64,000 nt of DNA from positions 220,269-284,268 of the forward strand of contig NZ_AAMO01000008.1 of the NCBI RefSeq assembly GCF_000152725.1, in the 5' to 3' direction. Source of the stretch: Pseudooceanicola batsensis HTCC2597. GTDB taxonomy: Bacteria > Pseudomonadota > Alphaproteobacteria > Rhodobacterales > Rhodobacteraceae. Under the pieces are notes generated by a model, which had not been told where the DNA came from, searched no databases, and saw only the letters and a program-made list of their open reading frames with translations. A program made the translations under genes and the position numbers. Position 1 is the stretch's first letter. Each line of letters begins with the position of its first letter. Positions 51,605-60,944 of this stretch are shown here, one piece after another.

Positions 51605-52987
51605 ATGACTACCGAATTTTCAGTGACGTTCTTGTTTTCCCGGTACCTAGGCTGCCTCGACCAGCGCCGGAGGGCCCTTCGGCGCTGGTCAACCATCCTT
51701 GCCTGCCTGACCCTTCTGTCCTTGGGTCTGCCGACTCTATCGCAGGCCGAGACAGTGCGAGCCTCCGGCCCCTATGACCGTGCCCTCGCGCATGCACGGG
51801 CCGGCCAGCTTTTCCAGGCCCTTGCCGTGCTCGATGGCTGGCGCCCCACTGGCATCGCCGGGCAGGAGCAGCGCTTGTGGGGACAGGCGACGATCCTGCG
51901 CCAACTCGGTCGGACCGATCTTGCGCTGCCGCTGCTGGAACGGCTGGTCGCGCGCCGGCCGGACGTCGCGCGGTTCCGGATCGCTCTTGCCGAAGTTCTG
52001 GTGGACGCCGGGCAGACCGAGCGGGCGCGCCTGCATCTGGACGAATCCCTTGGCGGCATCGCCTCGGACGTGGATCAGAGCCGTGCCCGGAAACTGCTGA
52101 CGGCGCTGGACACGAAAAAGACCTTCAGTGGCCATTTCAACCTGTCCTTCGTGCCTTCGACCAACGCCGCCCAGCAGACGAACTCCCGTACCGTCACCAT
52201 CGGCGGCCGCGATTTCGTGATTGCCGACAGCGCGCGCAAGTCACCGGCGATAGGGCTGGCCCTCGACCTCGGAGTGCAGGCGGTGCCGCAGATCGGTCCC
52301 CGCACGCGTCTGCGCTTTGGCCTGTCCGCCGATGCGCGTGTCTTCGACGACCGCGCGCGGGACGATCTGACGCTGAGAGCCGAGGTCGCGCTGCGCTATG
52401 AACCCACACCATCGCTCGCGCTGGAGGTCGGCACGACCTACACGCGCCGCTGGCTTGACGGGACGGGCTATTCCCGCGCGCCGGGTCTCTTTTTCGGGGT
52501 CTCCGCCTATCCCGATGCACAAAGCCGGTTGCAGGTGGTGGCGAGCCTCGACGAGCTTCGACACGAGACCGCGACGGGGCTCGACGGACAGCGCTGGCTT
52601 GCCGCCGTCTCCTATACCCGGGCGGTCACGCCGCAATTGCAGCTGCGGGCCAGTCTCGGTGCCGAACACATGGGAGCGGCGGCCCCGAGTTCTGCCTATC
52701 GTGCGTTTTGGTCGGGGATCGGCATGAGCTATTACTTTCGGGGCGGGTTGCGGCTGGGCGCCGATGCGTCGCTGCGCCGTGCCAGCTACAACGGCGTCTC
52801 GCCGCTGTTCGGCAAGCAGCGCCGCGACACGCAGTTCCGGGCCTCGATCGAAGCCTCGCACAGCCGTTTCAACCTGTCCGGATTTGCGCCGGTCATGGGG
52901 GTGGACTACACCCGTCGCGCGGCGAACATCACCGTCTACTCCTATGACGAGTTCAGTGCGAGGGTCGGCTTGACGAAACGGTTCTGA
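51605..52987 (+). CDS. Slam-type surface lipoprotein assembly modulator (outer membrane, DUF560)
   Basis: 460 residues from the ATG at 51605. Signal-like segment RRWSTILACLTLLSLGLPTLSQAE, then a TPR-like helical domain (about 55-165, YDRALAHARAGQLFQALAVLDGW, LRQLGRTDLALPLLERLVARRPDVARFRIALAEVLVDAGQ in parts), then a barrel of about 14 strands opening with KKTFSGHFNLSFVPSTNAAQQTNSRTVTIGGRDF and ending in VGLTKRF. This two-part layout and these motifs are characteristic of Slam. The upstream lipoprotein is the probable client. Upstream in-frame starts are possible. Confidence 0.85.
   Translation: MTTEFSVTFLFSRYLGCLDQRRRALRRWSTILACLTLLSLGLPTLSQAETVRASGPYDRALAHARAGQLFQALAVLDGWRPTGIAGQEQRLWGQATILRQLGRTDLALPLLERLVARRPDVARFRIALAEVLVDAGQTERARLHLDESLGGIASDVDQSRARKLLTALDTKKTFSGHFNLSFVPSTNAAQQTNSRTVTIGGRDFVIADSARKSPAIGLALDLGVQAVPQIGPRTRLRFGLSADARVFDDRARDDLTLRAEVALRYEPTPSLALEVGTTYTRRWLDGTGYSRAPGLFFGVSAYPDAQSRLQVVASLDELRHETATGLDGQRWLAAVSYTRAVTPQLQLRASLGAEHMGAAAPSSAYRAFWSGIGMSYYFRGGLRLGADASLRRASYNGVSPLFGKQRRDTQFRASIEASHSRFNLSGFAPVMGVDYTRRAANITVYSYDEFSARVGLTKRF
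51659..51690. repeat. 32-base near-perfect palindrome at the start of the Slam gene
   Basis: GACCAGCGCCG (51659-51669) and CGGCGCTGGTC (51680-51690) are perfect complements; the 10 bases between contain AGGGCCCT, itself a palindrome, leaving only a single G-T wobble. It codes for the Arg-rich stretch before the signal peptide core. In mRNA it would be a very stable hairpin between lipoprotein and barrel genes. Confidence 0.7.
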
Positions 52988-53153
52988 GGCCACCTCGCAC
53001 GGCCGGCTGCTTTTGCGTCCGATGCGCGCCGGCTGAGGAGCAGCCTTACTCAGGGCCTCCGGCCGTCGCCCCATGCCGCACCGCCCTCTCGCTTGCGGAG
53101 AGGTGCGCAATGTCGGCCCGACCCCTCCCGCCACGCGCGTGCTCGGCGCCCTG

Positions 53154-53681
53154 TCAGCCGCAGGTCGCAACGAAGCCGGCGAGCGCCTCCTCCGCAAAGT
53201 CCAGGACGGTGTCGTCTTTCAGAATACCATCCTCGACCTTGGTGTTGGCCATGGTCACGATGATTTCCTTGCAGGGATAGATCACTGCGAGCATTCCGTT
53301 GAGAATGTATTTCAGATGTGCCTGTGCCCGCACGCCGCCAAGCGCGCCGCCGGATGTCGTCACAACAAGGCATGGCTTGCCCTTGAAGACTGACTCGTAT
53401 GCCGGGCGCGAGGCCCAGTCGATGGCGTTCTTCAGCACGCCCGGCACGCTGTAATTGTACTCGGGCGTGACGAATATCACGCCGTGCGCCTTGCGCACCT
53501 CCTCGATGAAGGCCGCCACCTCCGCATCGTCGGTCACGTCCGCGTTGTAATGCGGCAGCACGCCGGGATCGGCCGTGGTGCAGGTGGTGCCCTGGGGCAG
53601 GCGTGCCGCCAGCGCGCGCGCCGTCGCACGGGACGAGGACGCGGCCCGGAGGCTGCCGGGGATCATCAGGATATGGGTCAT
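53154..53681 (-). CDS. NAD(P)H-dependent FMN reductase
   Basis: 175 residues, flavodoxin-like fold. MTHILMIPGSLRAASSSRATARALAARL binds the FMN phosphate and TPEYNYSVPGVLKNAIDWASRP is the family signature. It reduces FMN or acts as a quinone/chromate reductase. It lies 16 bp after the DctM gene of TRAP system 5, so it is part of that operon, perhaps supplying reduced flavin. Confidence 0.9.
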   Translation of the reverse strand: MTHILMIPGSLRAASSSRATARALAARLPQGTTCTTADPGVLPHYNADVTDDAEVAAFIEEVRKAHGVIFVTPEYNYSVPGVLKNAIDWASRPAYESVFKGKPCLVVTTSGGALGGVRAQAHLKYILNGMLAVIYPCKEIIVTMANTKVEDGILKDDTVLDFAEEALAGFVATCG

Positions 53682-53697
53682 GGAAACTCCATTGCGA

Positions 53698-55011
53698 TCA
53701 GAGCCGTGCGAGCCAGGTCGAGATCGGCGGGAAGGCGATCAGGACCGCCAGTGCGACAACCATGGCAAGGACGAAAGGAAAGGCCCCGCGGAAGATGTCG
53801 CCGACGGAAAGGTCCGGGTCGTCGATGGCGGATTTGATCGTGTAGACCGAGAGGCCGAATGGCGGCGTCAACAGGCCGAGTTCCACCGCGACGACAGTCA
53901 GCACGCCGAACCAGATCAGGTCGAAACCGGCGGCCTCGGCCACGGGCAGCGCGATCGGCAGGACAATCAGCATGATCGAGATGGAGTCGATCAGGCAGCC
54001 GAGGATGACGATCAGCACGAGGTAGAAGATCAGGAAGCCATACGGTCCGATCGAGCTGTCGAGAAAGAACGCGGCAAGCTCGCGCGGCACGCCCGACAGC
54101 GCCAGCATCCGGGAAAAGAACGTGGCGGCAAGGATCAGGAACAGGACCGAAACGGTGATCTGTCCGGTCTCGACCATGAGGTTCCAGAGCGTGCGTTTGG
54201 GCAGCGACCGCCGCAGCACCGCGATGACCAGAGCTCCGGCCGCCCCGGCCGCGCCCGCCTCGGTCGGGTTCAGGAATCCGCCGTAGAGCCCGCCCAGGAC
54301 GACCAGCATCAGCGACAGGATCGGCACCGCCTTGCGCAACACGTCCCCGAGCGAGAAATCCTCGTACGTCGCGTGGTCGTCGGGGGTGTCGAAGACGAAG
54401 CCCTTGCGCTGTTTCGCCAGCAGCAGGATCGTCGCGGCGAAGATCACCGAGAGCAGCAGCCCGGGACCGATCCCCGCAAGGAACATCCGCCCCACGGACT
54501 GTTCGGCCAGGACGGCGTAGACGATCATCAGCAGTGAGGGCGGGATCATCATTCCCAGCACCGAGGAGCCGGCGACCACGCCGGTCGCGAATTTCTTGGA
54601 ATAGCCGTGTCGTGTCATCTCGGGTACGGCCACGCGCGAGAACACGGTGGCCGAGGCGATCGAGATCCCGGTGATCGAGGCGAAGACGGCATTGGCAAAC
54701 ACCGTGGCGATGCCCAGCCCCGCCATGACCCGCCGCAACATCTTCTGAAAGACGTCGAACGTGTCCTTGCCCACGTTCGAAACCGTGACGAGCAGCCCCA
54801 TGAGCACGAAAAGCGGCACGACCGCGAAGAGATATTCGCGCAGGGAGTCGTTGCCGACCGCCCCGAGCATGCGCAGCGCCACGACATCGTTGCGGATCAT
54901 CGAGACGCCAAAGAAGGAAACGCCCAGCATGGCGACCCCGATCGGCATGCCGAAGTAGATCAGCACGACCAGTCCTCCGACGGCGGTGTATCCGATCTCG
55001 ATTGGACTCAT
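53698..55011 (-). CDS. TRAP transporter large permease, DctM family (TRAP system 5)
   Basis: 437 residues from ATG 55011; the DctQ stop overlaps it by 4 bp. Signatures: AVVPLFVLMGLLVTVSNVGKDTFDVF, SITGISIASATVFSRVAVPEMTRHGYSKKFATGVVAGSSVLGMMIPPSLLMI (part), FLNPTEAGAAGAAG and DSISIMLIVLPIALPVA. Confidence 0.92.
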   Translation of the reverse strand: MSPIEIGYTAVGGLVVLIYFGMPIGVAMLGVSFFGVSMIRNDVVALRMLGAVGNDSLREYLFAVVPLFVLMGLLVTVSNVGKDTFDVFQKMLRRVMAGLGIATVFANAVFASITGISIASATVFSRVAVPEMTRHGYSKKFATGVVAGSSVLGMMIPPSLLMIVYAVLAEQSVGRMFLAGIGPGLLLSVIFAATILLLAKQRKGFVFDTPDDHATYEDFSLGDVLRKAVPILSLMLVVLGGLYGGFLNPTEAGAAGAAGALVIAVLRRSLPKRTLWNLMVETGQITVSVLFLILAATFFSRMLALSGVPRELAAFFLDSSIGPYGFLIFYLVLIVILGCLIDSISIMLIVLPIALPVAEAAGFDLIWFGVLTVVAVELGLLTPPFGLSVYTIKSAIDDPDLSVGDIFRGAFPFVLAMVVALAVLIAFPPISTWLARL

Positions 55012-55574
55012 CGTATGGTCTCCCCGATCCCCGCGGTGGCGCGGGCCGAAACGATGGCGCGCGCGATGAACTCGAGCGCGGCGGCCGTCAGACCGACGAG
55101 GATGAACAGGCGGAACGGCCAAGTGGGCAACGTGCCCAGCCCCGGGGTTCCGATGAACTCGCCCCGCGACCAGTCGGTCGAGAGGACGTCCAGCGTCGCC
55201 CAGGCCATCAGGCCCACCATCGCTGCCCCGACGAGCGAAAAGACGACCTCGAGCGCGGCGCCGGCGCGCGGCCGGGTGCGCCGCAGCGGATCGATGAAGA
55301 GACCCGCGCGGGCCAGCCTGTCCGCGCGAACCGTGGCCGCGAACTGCAGGCAGACGATCATGACCAGAAGCAGCGCCCCCAGTTCCGAAACGAGGGGCAG
55401 GGAAGCCCCCATGCCATTCCGGGCCACGATGTCGGCGCAGATGATCAGCATGAGCCCCGCGATCAGCGCCGTACCGAGCGCGGCAAGCGCGTTGACCACG
55501 CCTCCCCAAAGCCGCGCCGGCAGGGAATGGCGGCGTGGGTCGCCGCCATTCGGTTCGATGTCAGGATGCGTCAC
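55008..55574 (-). CDS. TRAP transporter small membrane subunit, DctQ family (TRAP system 5)
   Basis: 188 residues; polar N-terminus of about 25 residues then four membrane helices with the conserved LPLVSELGALLLVMIVCLQFAATVRADRLARAGLF segment. It sits 15 bp after DctP and overlaps DctM. Confidence 0.88.
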   Translation of the reverse strand: MTHPDIEPNGGDPRRHSLPARLWGGVVNALAALGTALIAGLMLIICADIVARNGMGASLPLVSELGALLLVMIVCLQFAATVRADRLARAGLFIDPLRRTRPRAGAALEVVFSLVGAAMVGLMAWATLDVLSTDWSRGEFIGTPGLGTLPTWPFRLFILVGLTAAALEFIARAIVSARATAGIGETIR

Positions 55575-55589
55575 GTCGGGATCCCGCGA

Positions 55590-56669
55590 TCAGAGCTCGT
55601 CGTCCCAGGCGCGCACCGGTTCTCCGCCGCGTTCGCGCACCCCGTCGATATAGGCCTTCATGAATGCGCGCGCGGGCGTGCCCCTGGCCTCGAGATCGTC
55701 GGCCCATTCCTTGGCGATATTGGGCATCGCGTTCACCCAGGCCTCGCGGTCTTCTTGGCTCATGTCGGTGATCTCGACCGGCGGGTTCTGATCGGCCCCG
55801 GCCTCCACCATCTTTTCGAGTGCCATTTCGTGGCGTTCGTTCAGATCCCTGCCGTGGCTTTCGGTGTAGTACTCACCGGCCTCGATCATCGCCTCCTGCA
55901 CCTCTTCGGGCAGGGCGTCCCAGCTGTCGCGATTGATCGCAACGGCGCCCGAAAAGGCCACGCCCATGTCGACCCGCGTGATATGCGGCGCGACCTCGTA
56001 GATCTTGGCCGGCAGAACGCCAAGCGCCAGCGACAGCACCCCGTCGGACACGCCCGTCTGGATGTCGGTGTAGAAGGTCGTCAGCGCGCCATCCACCGCG
56101 TTGGCCCCGGTGCCGCGCAGCCAGTTGCCCAGCACGCCCGGCGCCGAGAGTTTCATCCCGTCGAGATCCGCGAAGCCCGAGATCGGTTCCTTGGTATAGA
56201 CGTCGTAGCTGTCGGTACCGGTGAAGCCCAGAACCTTCAGATTGTATTGTTCCCACTCGTTGCGGAAGGCTTCGTTCGTCTCGAACAGTTCGGACATGAC
56301 CTCGAGCTGGAGCGACGCATCCGCAGTGGTGAAGGGCGCGTAGGACGAAGCCTGGCTCATCGGCAGCTTGGCCGGCTCGAGAAACGAGAAGACCCAGCCG
56401 ATGTCGGTGATCCCCTGCTCGACGGAATCCAGCGTGGCATTCGCCTTGTAGAGCTGGCCGCCGAATGCCTCGTTCCACTCGATCTGATAGTTGCCGCTTT
56501 CGGCAAGGATCTCATCGGTGCGGGCCATGAAGTGGGTCTTGATCATCCCCACCCAGGGGATCACGGTCGGGTGGCTCGAGGCCACCGTCAGGTTGATCGT
56601 CTCCTGCGCGAAAGCCGCGCCGGGCAGGCTGAGTGCGCCGACGAGCGCGGTGCGAAGCATAAGGTTCAT
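55590..56669 (-). CDS. TRAP transporter substrate-binding protein, DctP family (TRAP system 5)
   Basis: 359 residues with signal peptide MNLMLRTALVGALSLPGAAFAQE, somewhat longer than usual. Features are SSHPTVIPWVGMIKTHFMARTDEILAE, GGQLYKANATLDSVEQGITDIGWVFSFLEPAKLP and the ligand region LDGMKLSAPGVLGNWLRGTGANAV, where the typical Arg after GMK is Ser. This suggests a ligand bound differently from C4-dicarboxylates, perhaps an aromatic or amide compound given the operon (inference). Confidence 0.9.
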   Translation of the reverse strand: MNLMLRTALVGALSLPGAAFAQETINLTVASSHPTVIPWVGMIKTHFMARTDEILAESGNYQIEWNEAFGGQLYKANATLDSVEQGITDIGWVFSFLEPAKLPMSQASSYAPFTTADASLQLEVMSELFETNEAFRNEWEQYNLKVLGFTGTDSYDVYTKEPISGFADLDGMKLSAPGVLGNWLRGTGANAVDGALTTFYTDIQTGVSDGVLSLALGVLPAKIYEVAPHITRVDMGVAFSGAVAINRDSWDALPEEVQEAMIEAGEYYTESHGRDLNERHEMALEKMVEAGADQNPPVEITDMSQEDREAWVNAMPNIAKEWADDLEARGTPARAFMKAYIDGVRERGGEPVRAWDDEL

Positions 56670-56693
56670 TGTTTCTCCTCCCTTGGAAATTTT

Positions 56694-57092
56694 TCAGGCG
56701 ATCCCGAAACTCTGGCTCGACATGTCGAGCCGGACCGTCATGGTTCCTTCGTTGATCATCCACGGGCGCACGCGAAACTCCCGCGCGCCCGCCTTGTGCA
56801 TGGGATCGCTTTCCGCGATCCGGATCGCCACCGCGCGCGACTCTGCGCGGATGACAACCATGCCTTCGCCCTCCCAGCTTTCCTCGTCATCGGTCCACAT
56901 GGGGCCGGCGGAATAGAGGATGCCGTCCTTCTCCAGCTGCACCTGGAACGCCAGGTGCTCGTCGAGATGTTCAAAGACCGGGCCCATCCCGTTCACCGGC
57001 GTCGTGAAAATCGCATAGAGCTGCATTTGCAGCATGGCCTTGCTGGCGTTCTTCACGTCCCCGGCCGGTACGGATTTCAGGAATTCGTTCAC
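56694..57092 (-). CDS. YciI-like (muconolactone-isomerase-like fold) protein
   Basis: 132 residues from a GTG at 57092 with AGAGGAA upstream. The core MQLYAIFTTPVNGMGPVFEHLDEHLAFQVQLEKDGILYSAGPM and the later AIRIAESDPMHKAGAREFRVRPWMI match the YCII/ferredoxin-like alpha-beta barrel. Such small proteins act as lactone isomerases, dehydrochlorinases or unknown helpers in aromatic catabolism. Encoded between CoA-transferase and TRAP genes. Confidence 0.8.
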   Translation of the reverse strand: MNEFLKSVPAGDVKNASKAMLQMQLYAIFTTPVNGMGPVFEHLDEHLAFQVQLEKDGILYSAGPMWTDDEESWEGEGMVVIRAESRAVAIRIAESDPMHKAGAREFRVRPWMINEGTMTVRLDMSSQSFGIA

Positions 57093-57116
57093 GTCTGGTT
57101 TTCCTCTCGCCCGCAG

Positions 57117-58262
<1,146 letters not shown>

Positions 58263-58273
58263 GACGTTGCTCC

Positions 58274-59077
58274 TCAGCCCTTCTGTTTCGACGACGTCGG
58301 GCCGTCGTAGGTGATCGCCTGATCGGCCACGTTCGACATGATGAAGCCGATGGAGCGCAGGCTTTCCTCGTACAGATGCGCCGAGAGGCCTGCCGCGCGG
58401 GCCAGCAGCGGCACGGCCTTCACCGCCTGCAGCGGGAAGCCGGCATCGAGGATCGTGGCGGGGATCGCGCCGGACACGTTGATCGGCAGCGGGCGGCCCG
58501 TGATCTCGGGCGCGTGCCGGCCCAGGATGCGCAGGCAGTCCACGTATTTGCCGCTCACCCCGATCTCGTCGGCAAGCGACAGAAGAACATTGGCCCGCGG
58601 GTCGCCCGTGTTGTGCTGGGGATGGCCCAGCCCGGCGACCTTCTTCTTCGCGGCCGCCAGTTCCCTGAGGCTGGCGATGGCAGCGGTCTCGACATCGGTG
58701 CCGTCGGTCTCGGCCTTGTCGAGAACCTCCTGCAGGTAATAGGCAGCCGCTTCGGACGACCCGGCCACGACGCTGCCCATGCCGAGAAGCCCCGCCGACA
58801 TGGCGCCCTGCCAGGCGTCCGGCCCCGCGGCCAGCGTCATTCGCGCCGCCTGGACCGATGGCACAAGCCCATGTTCCGCGATGGCGACAAGACAGGCGTC
58901 CATCATGCGGCGCTGTGTTTCGGTCGGGCGTTCGCCGAGTACGAGCAGCCAGAAGTAGTCGGTAAAGTCTATCTTCCCGATCAGTTCGTCGCACAGATCA
59001 AGGCCGCGCACGGTGATGCTCTCGGCGTCCGATGTCGCTATGGCCGTGTAGCTCTGGTCTTGTTTTCCGATGCGCAT
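58274..59077 (-). CDS. Citrate synthase-fold enzyme, citryl-CoA-lyase-like
   Basis: 267 residues, far shorter than full citrate synthase (about 430) and similar in size to stand-alone citryl-CoA lyase-type proteins. Catalytic-region remnants are VAGLGHPQHNTGDPR (His, Asp) and GRPLPINVSGAIPATILDAGFP. It likely splits or forms a CoA-thioester C-C bond in the pathway begun by the CoA-transferase. First gene of the leftward operon, divergent from the dioxygenase. Confidence 0.85.
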   Translation of the reverse strand: MRIGKQDQSYTAIATSDAESITVRGLDLCDELIGKIDFTDYFWLLVLGERPTETQRRMMDACLVAIAEHGLVPSVQAARMTLAAGPDAWQGAMSAGLLGMGSVVAGSSEAAAYYLQEVLDKAETDGTDVETAAIASLRELAAAKKKVAGLGHPQHNTGDPRANVLLSLADEIGVSGKYVDCLRILGRHAPEITGRPLPINVSGAIPATILDAGFPLQAVKAVPLLARAAGLSAHLYEESLRSIGFIMSNVADQAITYDGPTSSKQKG

Positions 59078-59090
59078 TCCGTGTCCTTTT

Positions 59091-59103
59091 TTCGCATAGC
59101 GAA
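59091..59103. promoter_or_regulatory. Candidate operator TTCGC-ATA-GCGAA between divergent catabolic operons
   Basis: A perfect 5-bp dyad with a 3-base centre lies between the citryl-CoA-lyase-like gene (start 59077) and the dioxygenase (start 59209), flanked by T-rich runs. Length and symmetry fit IclR-family operators, and an IclR gene is encoded just downstream at 60077. Confidence 0.5.
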
Positions 59104-59208
59104 GTTTTTTGCTCTTGCCGAAAGAGTATGAGACGGATTACGGTTACGTCAAGCATGATTGTTGCGGGTCGCAGACTCGCTCCGCAACGAACGCAAAGGG
59201 AGGTCGCG

Positions 59209-60072
59209 ATGCGCGATATCAATCAGTACAAGATCACCGAAGCCGTGAAGGAGAGCTTCGCCACCGAGCCCGGCAGCCGGTTCGAGCAGCTGCTGCACGG
59301 GCTGATCGAGCATCTGCACGACTACACCCGCGAGAACGGCATTACCCATGACGAGTGGATGCGGGTTCTGATGTTCCTCTACGACTGCGGAAAGATTTCC
59401 ACGCCCGAGCGGCATGAATTCATTCTGCTTTCGGACGTTCTGGGCTTTTCCGCGCTGGTCGACATGATCAACACGCGCGGCGGGGCGACGGAAGGTTCGA
59501 ACCTGGGGCCCTTCTACCTCGACAACGCGCCCGAGAAGAAGCTGGGCGCCGATCTCTCCGAAGGGCGCGACGGGGCCATCGTGCTGGTTCACGGCAAGGT
59601 CACCGACACGCTGCACAAGCCCCTGCCTGGCGCGATCGTCGACACCTGGCAGGCCGACGGGGCGGGTACCTACCCGATCCAGGAACAGGATCAGGGCCAG
59701 GACAAGATGGACCTGCGCGGCAAGTTCACCACCGATTCGGAGGGCCGCTACTACTACACCACCGTGCTGCCCAAGCCCTACACCGTCCCCTATGACGGCC
59801 CTGTCGGGGAATTGCTGCGCGCCGGCAACCGCCACGCGTGGCGCGCCGCGCACCTGCACTACATCGTCCGCGCCGAAGGCATGGCCGATATCACGACCGA
59901 GGTCTTCTTCGAAAACACCGAGTACATCGACAACGACGCTGTCTTTGGCGTCCGCAAGTCGCTCATCGCCAAGGTTCAGCCTGTGCGCAAGGCCGATCAG
60001 TTCGAATACGAGCTTGACGTAAGGCCGGATGCTGTCTTCGAGTTCGACTTCGTGCTCGCACCGGAAGGCTGA
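59209..60072 (+). CDS. Intradiol ring-cleavage dioxygenase (hydroxyquinol/catechol 1,2-dioxygenase type)
   Basis: 287 residues from ATG 59209 (AAAGGGAGG upstream). An N-terminal helical dimerisation domain (about 1-95) precedes the catalytic barrel. Probable Fe(III) ligands are Y155 (WQADGAGTY), Y191 (PKPYTVPYDGPVG), H215 and H217 (RAAHLHYIV). It opens a vicinal diol between the hydroxyls to a muconate-type product. The hydroxyquinol subclass is favoured by overall pattern and neighbours but not proven. It is followed after 4 bp by an IclR regulator. Confidence 0.9.
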   Translation: MRDINQYKITEAVKESFATEPGSRFEQLLHGLIEHLHDYTRENGITHDEWMRVLMFLYDCGKISTPERHEFILLSDVLGFSALVDMINTRGGATEGSNLGPFYLDNAPEKKLGADLSEGRDGAIVLVHGKVTDTLHKPLPGAIVDTWQADGAGTYPIQEQDQGQDKMDLRGKFTTDSEGRYYYTTVLPKPYTVPYDGPVGELLRAGNRHAWRAAHLHYIVRAEGMADITTEVFFENTEYIDNDAVFGVRKSLIAKVQPVRKADQFEYELDVRPDAVFEFDFVLAPEG

Positions 60073-60076
60073 TCAT

Positions 60077-60880
60077 TTGACTAAACCCGCCGACAAACCG
60101 ACCGAATTCGTGGACAGCCTCGCCAAGGGGCTGGCCATTCTGGAGAGCTTCGACGCCTCCCGCCCCGAGATGACTCTCAGCGAGGTCGCCAAGACCGTGA
60201 ATCTGTCGCCCGCGGCCGCGCGGCGCAGCCTCATCACGCTGGAACATCTCGGGTTCATCGGACGGAACGGCAAGCGGTTCCACCTCACGCCGCGCATCCT
60301 GACGCTCGGCTCGTCCTTCTACGCGGCGACGCGGATCGAGGAGGTGCTGCAACCCGAGTTGCGCGGGCTGATCGAAAAGTTCGGCGACGCGTCCTCCATC
60401 GGCACACTGGACGGACATGACGTGATCTATATCGCCCATGTCTCGGTCCAGCGGGCGCGACGCGCTTCGGCCAATGTCGGCGCCCGGTACCCGGCCTTCG
60501 CCACCTCCATGGGGCGCGTCCTGGTCGCGGGCATGACCGACGAGAAACGACGCGCCTGGCTGTCCGACCTGCGGGCCGAGCGCCTCACCTCGAAGACCTG
60601 TATCGATCCGTGCCGCCTGGGCGAGGAAATCGAGAAGGTCCGCGAGAACGGCTATGCCACCACGGTCGATCAGCTGGACTACGGCATCACCGCCATCGCC
60701 GTGCCGGTCCGCAATGCCGAAGGGGACACCGTCGCGGCGCTGAACAGTTCGGGTTATACCGGGCTGGTGACGCCCGAGCAGCTTGTCGAGGAACGGCTGC
60801 CCGAACTCCGCGCCACGGCATCCCACATCGCGCATCAGATCACCCGGTACCCGGTCCTCGGATCGGTTCTCGCCCCCTGA
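60077..60880 (+). CDS. IclR-family regulator (PcaR/PobR-like)
   Basis: 267 residues from a TTG at 60077 with GGAAGG 9 bp upstream; no ATG fits the conserved start. HTH in MTLSEVAKTVNLSPAAARRSLITLEHLGFIG, effector domain with VYIAHVSVQRARRASANVGARYPAFATSMGRVLVAG and DYGITAIAVPVRN. Close in pattern to PcaR/PobR regulators of aromatic degradation, also resembling the partial regulator at the left edge. It follows the dioxygenase directly and probably acts at 59091-59103. Confidence 0.9.
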   Translation: MTKPADKPTEFVDSLAKGLAILESFDASRPEMTLSEVAKTVNLSPAAARRSLITLEHLGFIGRNGKRFHLTPRILTLGSSFYAATRIEEVLQPELRGLIEKFGDASSIGTLDGHDVIYIAHVSVQRARRASANVGARYPAFATSMGRVLVAGMTDEKRRAWLSDLRAERLTSKTCIDPCRLGEEIEKVRENGYATTVDQLDYGITAIAVPVRNAEGDTVAALNSSGYTGLVTPEQLVEERLPELRATASHIAHQITRYPVLGSVLAP

Positions 60881-60944
60881 TCCCGGGAGGGGATCGGCCG
60901 GGGGCGCCAAAACCTGACACATCCATTCTGGAGGAGAGAAGACA

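Noticed and set aside
52981..53153. Terminator between the Slam gene and the FMN reductase gene
   Set aside because: Only direct repeats of GCCGGCTG and self-palindromic GCCGGC are visible, with no stem followed by a T-run.
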